A stretch of 27,904 bases of DNA from positions 174 to 28,077 of the forward strand of contig PMBV01000241.1 of NCBI GenBank assembly GCA_003153055.1, given 5' to 3'. Shown here piece after piece: positions 27,723-27,904 of the stretch (positions within the stretch are counted from its first letter, which is position 1; the number at the start of each line of letters is the position of its first letter). A program made the position numbers and the translations under genes. The notes below the pieces were generated by a model, which worked only from the letters and a program-made list of their open reading frames with translations, did not search any database and was not told where the DNA came from. Source of the stretch: Myxococcales bacterium (GTDB lineage: Bacteria; Myxococcota; Myxococcia; Myxococcales; Myxococcaceae).

Positions 27723-27852
27723 GGTGTTCACTCGGAGTGGCCCTTCGCACTTCTACATCTTCCCTTCGGTCGAGGTGCCGCACCGCTGCAGCGCCGAGCC
27801 GAAGCGCTGGATGCTCACCAGACCTCGACCCGAAGCCCAGCGACTCGCCTGA
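27721..27852 (+). pseudogene. Possible C-terminal fragment of an unrecognised gene joined to the repeat
   Basis: Right after the repeat a plus-strand frame reads VVFTRSGPSHFYIFPSVEVP, then HRCSAEPKRWMLTRP, and ends at TGA 27850-27852. It looks protein-like and begins where the repeat ends, as if the repeat had replaced its 5' part. It overlaps the convergent PIN-domain gene, and the fragment is too short to name. Confidence 0.25.
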
Positions 27853-27904
27853 ACTCCCGCTCGTTTCTGGTGGCCAGGGTCGCATCGCAAGCCAGCGCCG
27901 TCGC
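27815..27904 (-). CDS. VapC-like PIN-domain toxin, C-terminal end (5' part outside window)
   Basis: The last 90 bases on the minus strand read ATALACDATLATRNEREF, then RRVAGLRVEVW and TGA. This matches the end of VapC/PIN-domain ribonucleases: an alpha/beta segment with the conserved Asp (ACDATLATRN, the metal-site acid and the following Thr-Arg-Asn) and the closing F-x-R-V-x-G-L-x-V-x-x-W. The antitoxin and the catalytic N-terminal half would lie beyond the window. The call rests on 29 residues. Confidence 0.65.
   Translation of the reverse strand, partial: ATALACDATLATRNEREFRRVAGLRVEVW

Overview
The window is GC-rich bacterial chromosome with no rRNA, no recognisable tRNA, no CRISPR array and no insertion sequence. 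The style points to Myxococcota: Asp/Gly/Pro-rich linkers after lipoprotein signals, an FHA protein carrying a TIGR02996-type segment, very high GC at third codon positions, and many GTG or overlapping starts. This taxonomic guess is inference, not proof.

Left part (1-9.6 kb): the 3' end of a DctA-type C4-dicarboxylate symporter is followed by an outer-membrane porin (DcaP-like). Convergent to it lies a tightly overlapped five-gene operon on the minus strand: TolC-like outer-membrane factor, lipoprotein membrane-fusion protein, CzcA-type RND pump, OmpR-type response regulator and sensor kinase. Each start overlaps the previous stop by 1-4 nt. The operon encodes a heavy-metal efflux pump with its own two-component control, and a palindrome sits just in front of it.

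Middle part (10-21 kb): a three-gene plus-strand operon encodes a 115-aa protein, a 490-aa protein with a possible vWA-like C-terminal half, and a membrane-anchored prolyl-iminopeptidase-like hydrolase whose nucleophile serine is glycine. Next come a rhamnogalacturonan lyase (PL4) lipoprotein, a glutathione S-transferase with a small beta-barrel-like protein, an FHA/TIGR02996 protein, a P2-type cation ATPase, and a secreted protein of unknown function.

Right part (21-27.9 kb) looks accessory. A sulfate-binding protein without its permease genes is followed by an SF2 helicase that carries a clear sigma-70 region-4 domain at its C-terminal side. A 24-bp direct repeat (one mismatch) brackets the helicase: one copy is the 3' end of the sulfate-binding gene, the other lies 2.6 kb away. 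Then follow a zinc-ribbon protein, a small membrane protein, and a DraRnl-type (Rnl5) RNA ligase. The membrane gene and ligase are bracketed by an 84-bp direct repeat (one mismatch) that duplicates the membrane gene's 3' coding region; the second copy carries a nonsense change. The window ends in the C-terminus of a VapC-like PIN toxin.

The most unusual items are the helicase-sigma4 fusion inside its repeat-flanked segment, the RNA-ligase segment with its gene-derived repeats, and the serine-less hydrolase in the vWA-like operon.
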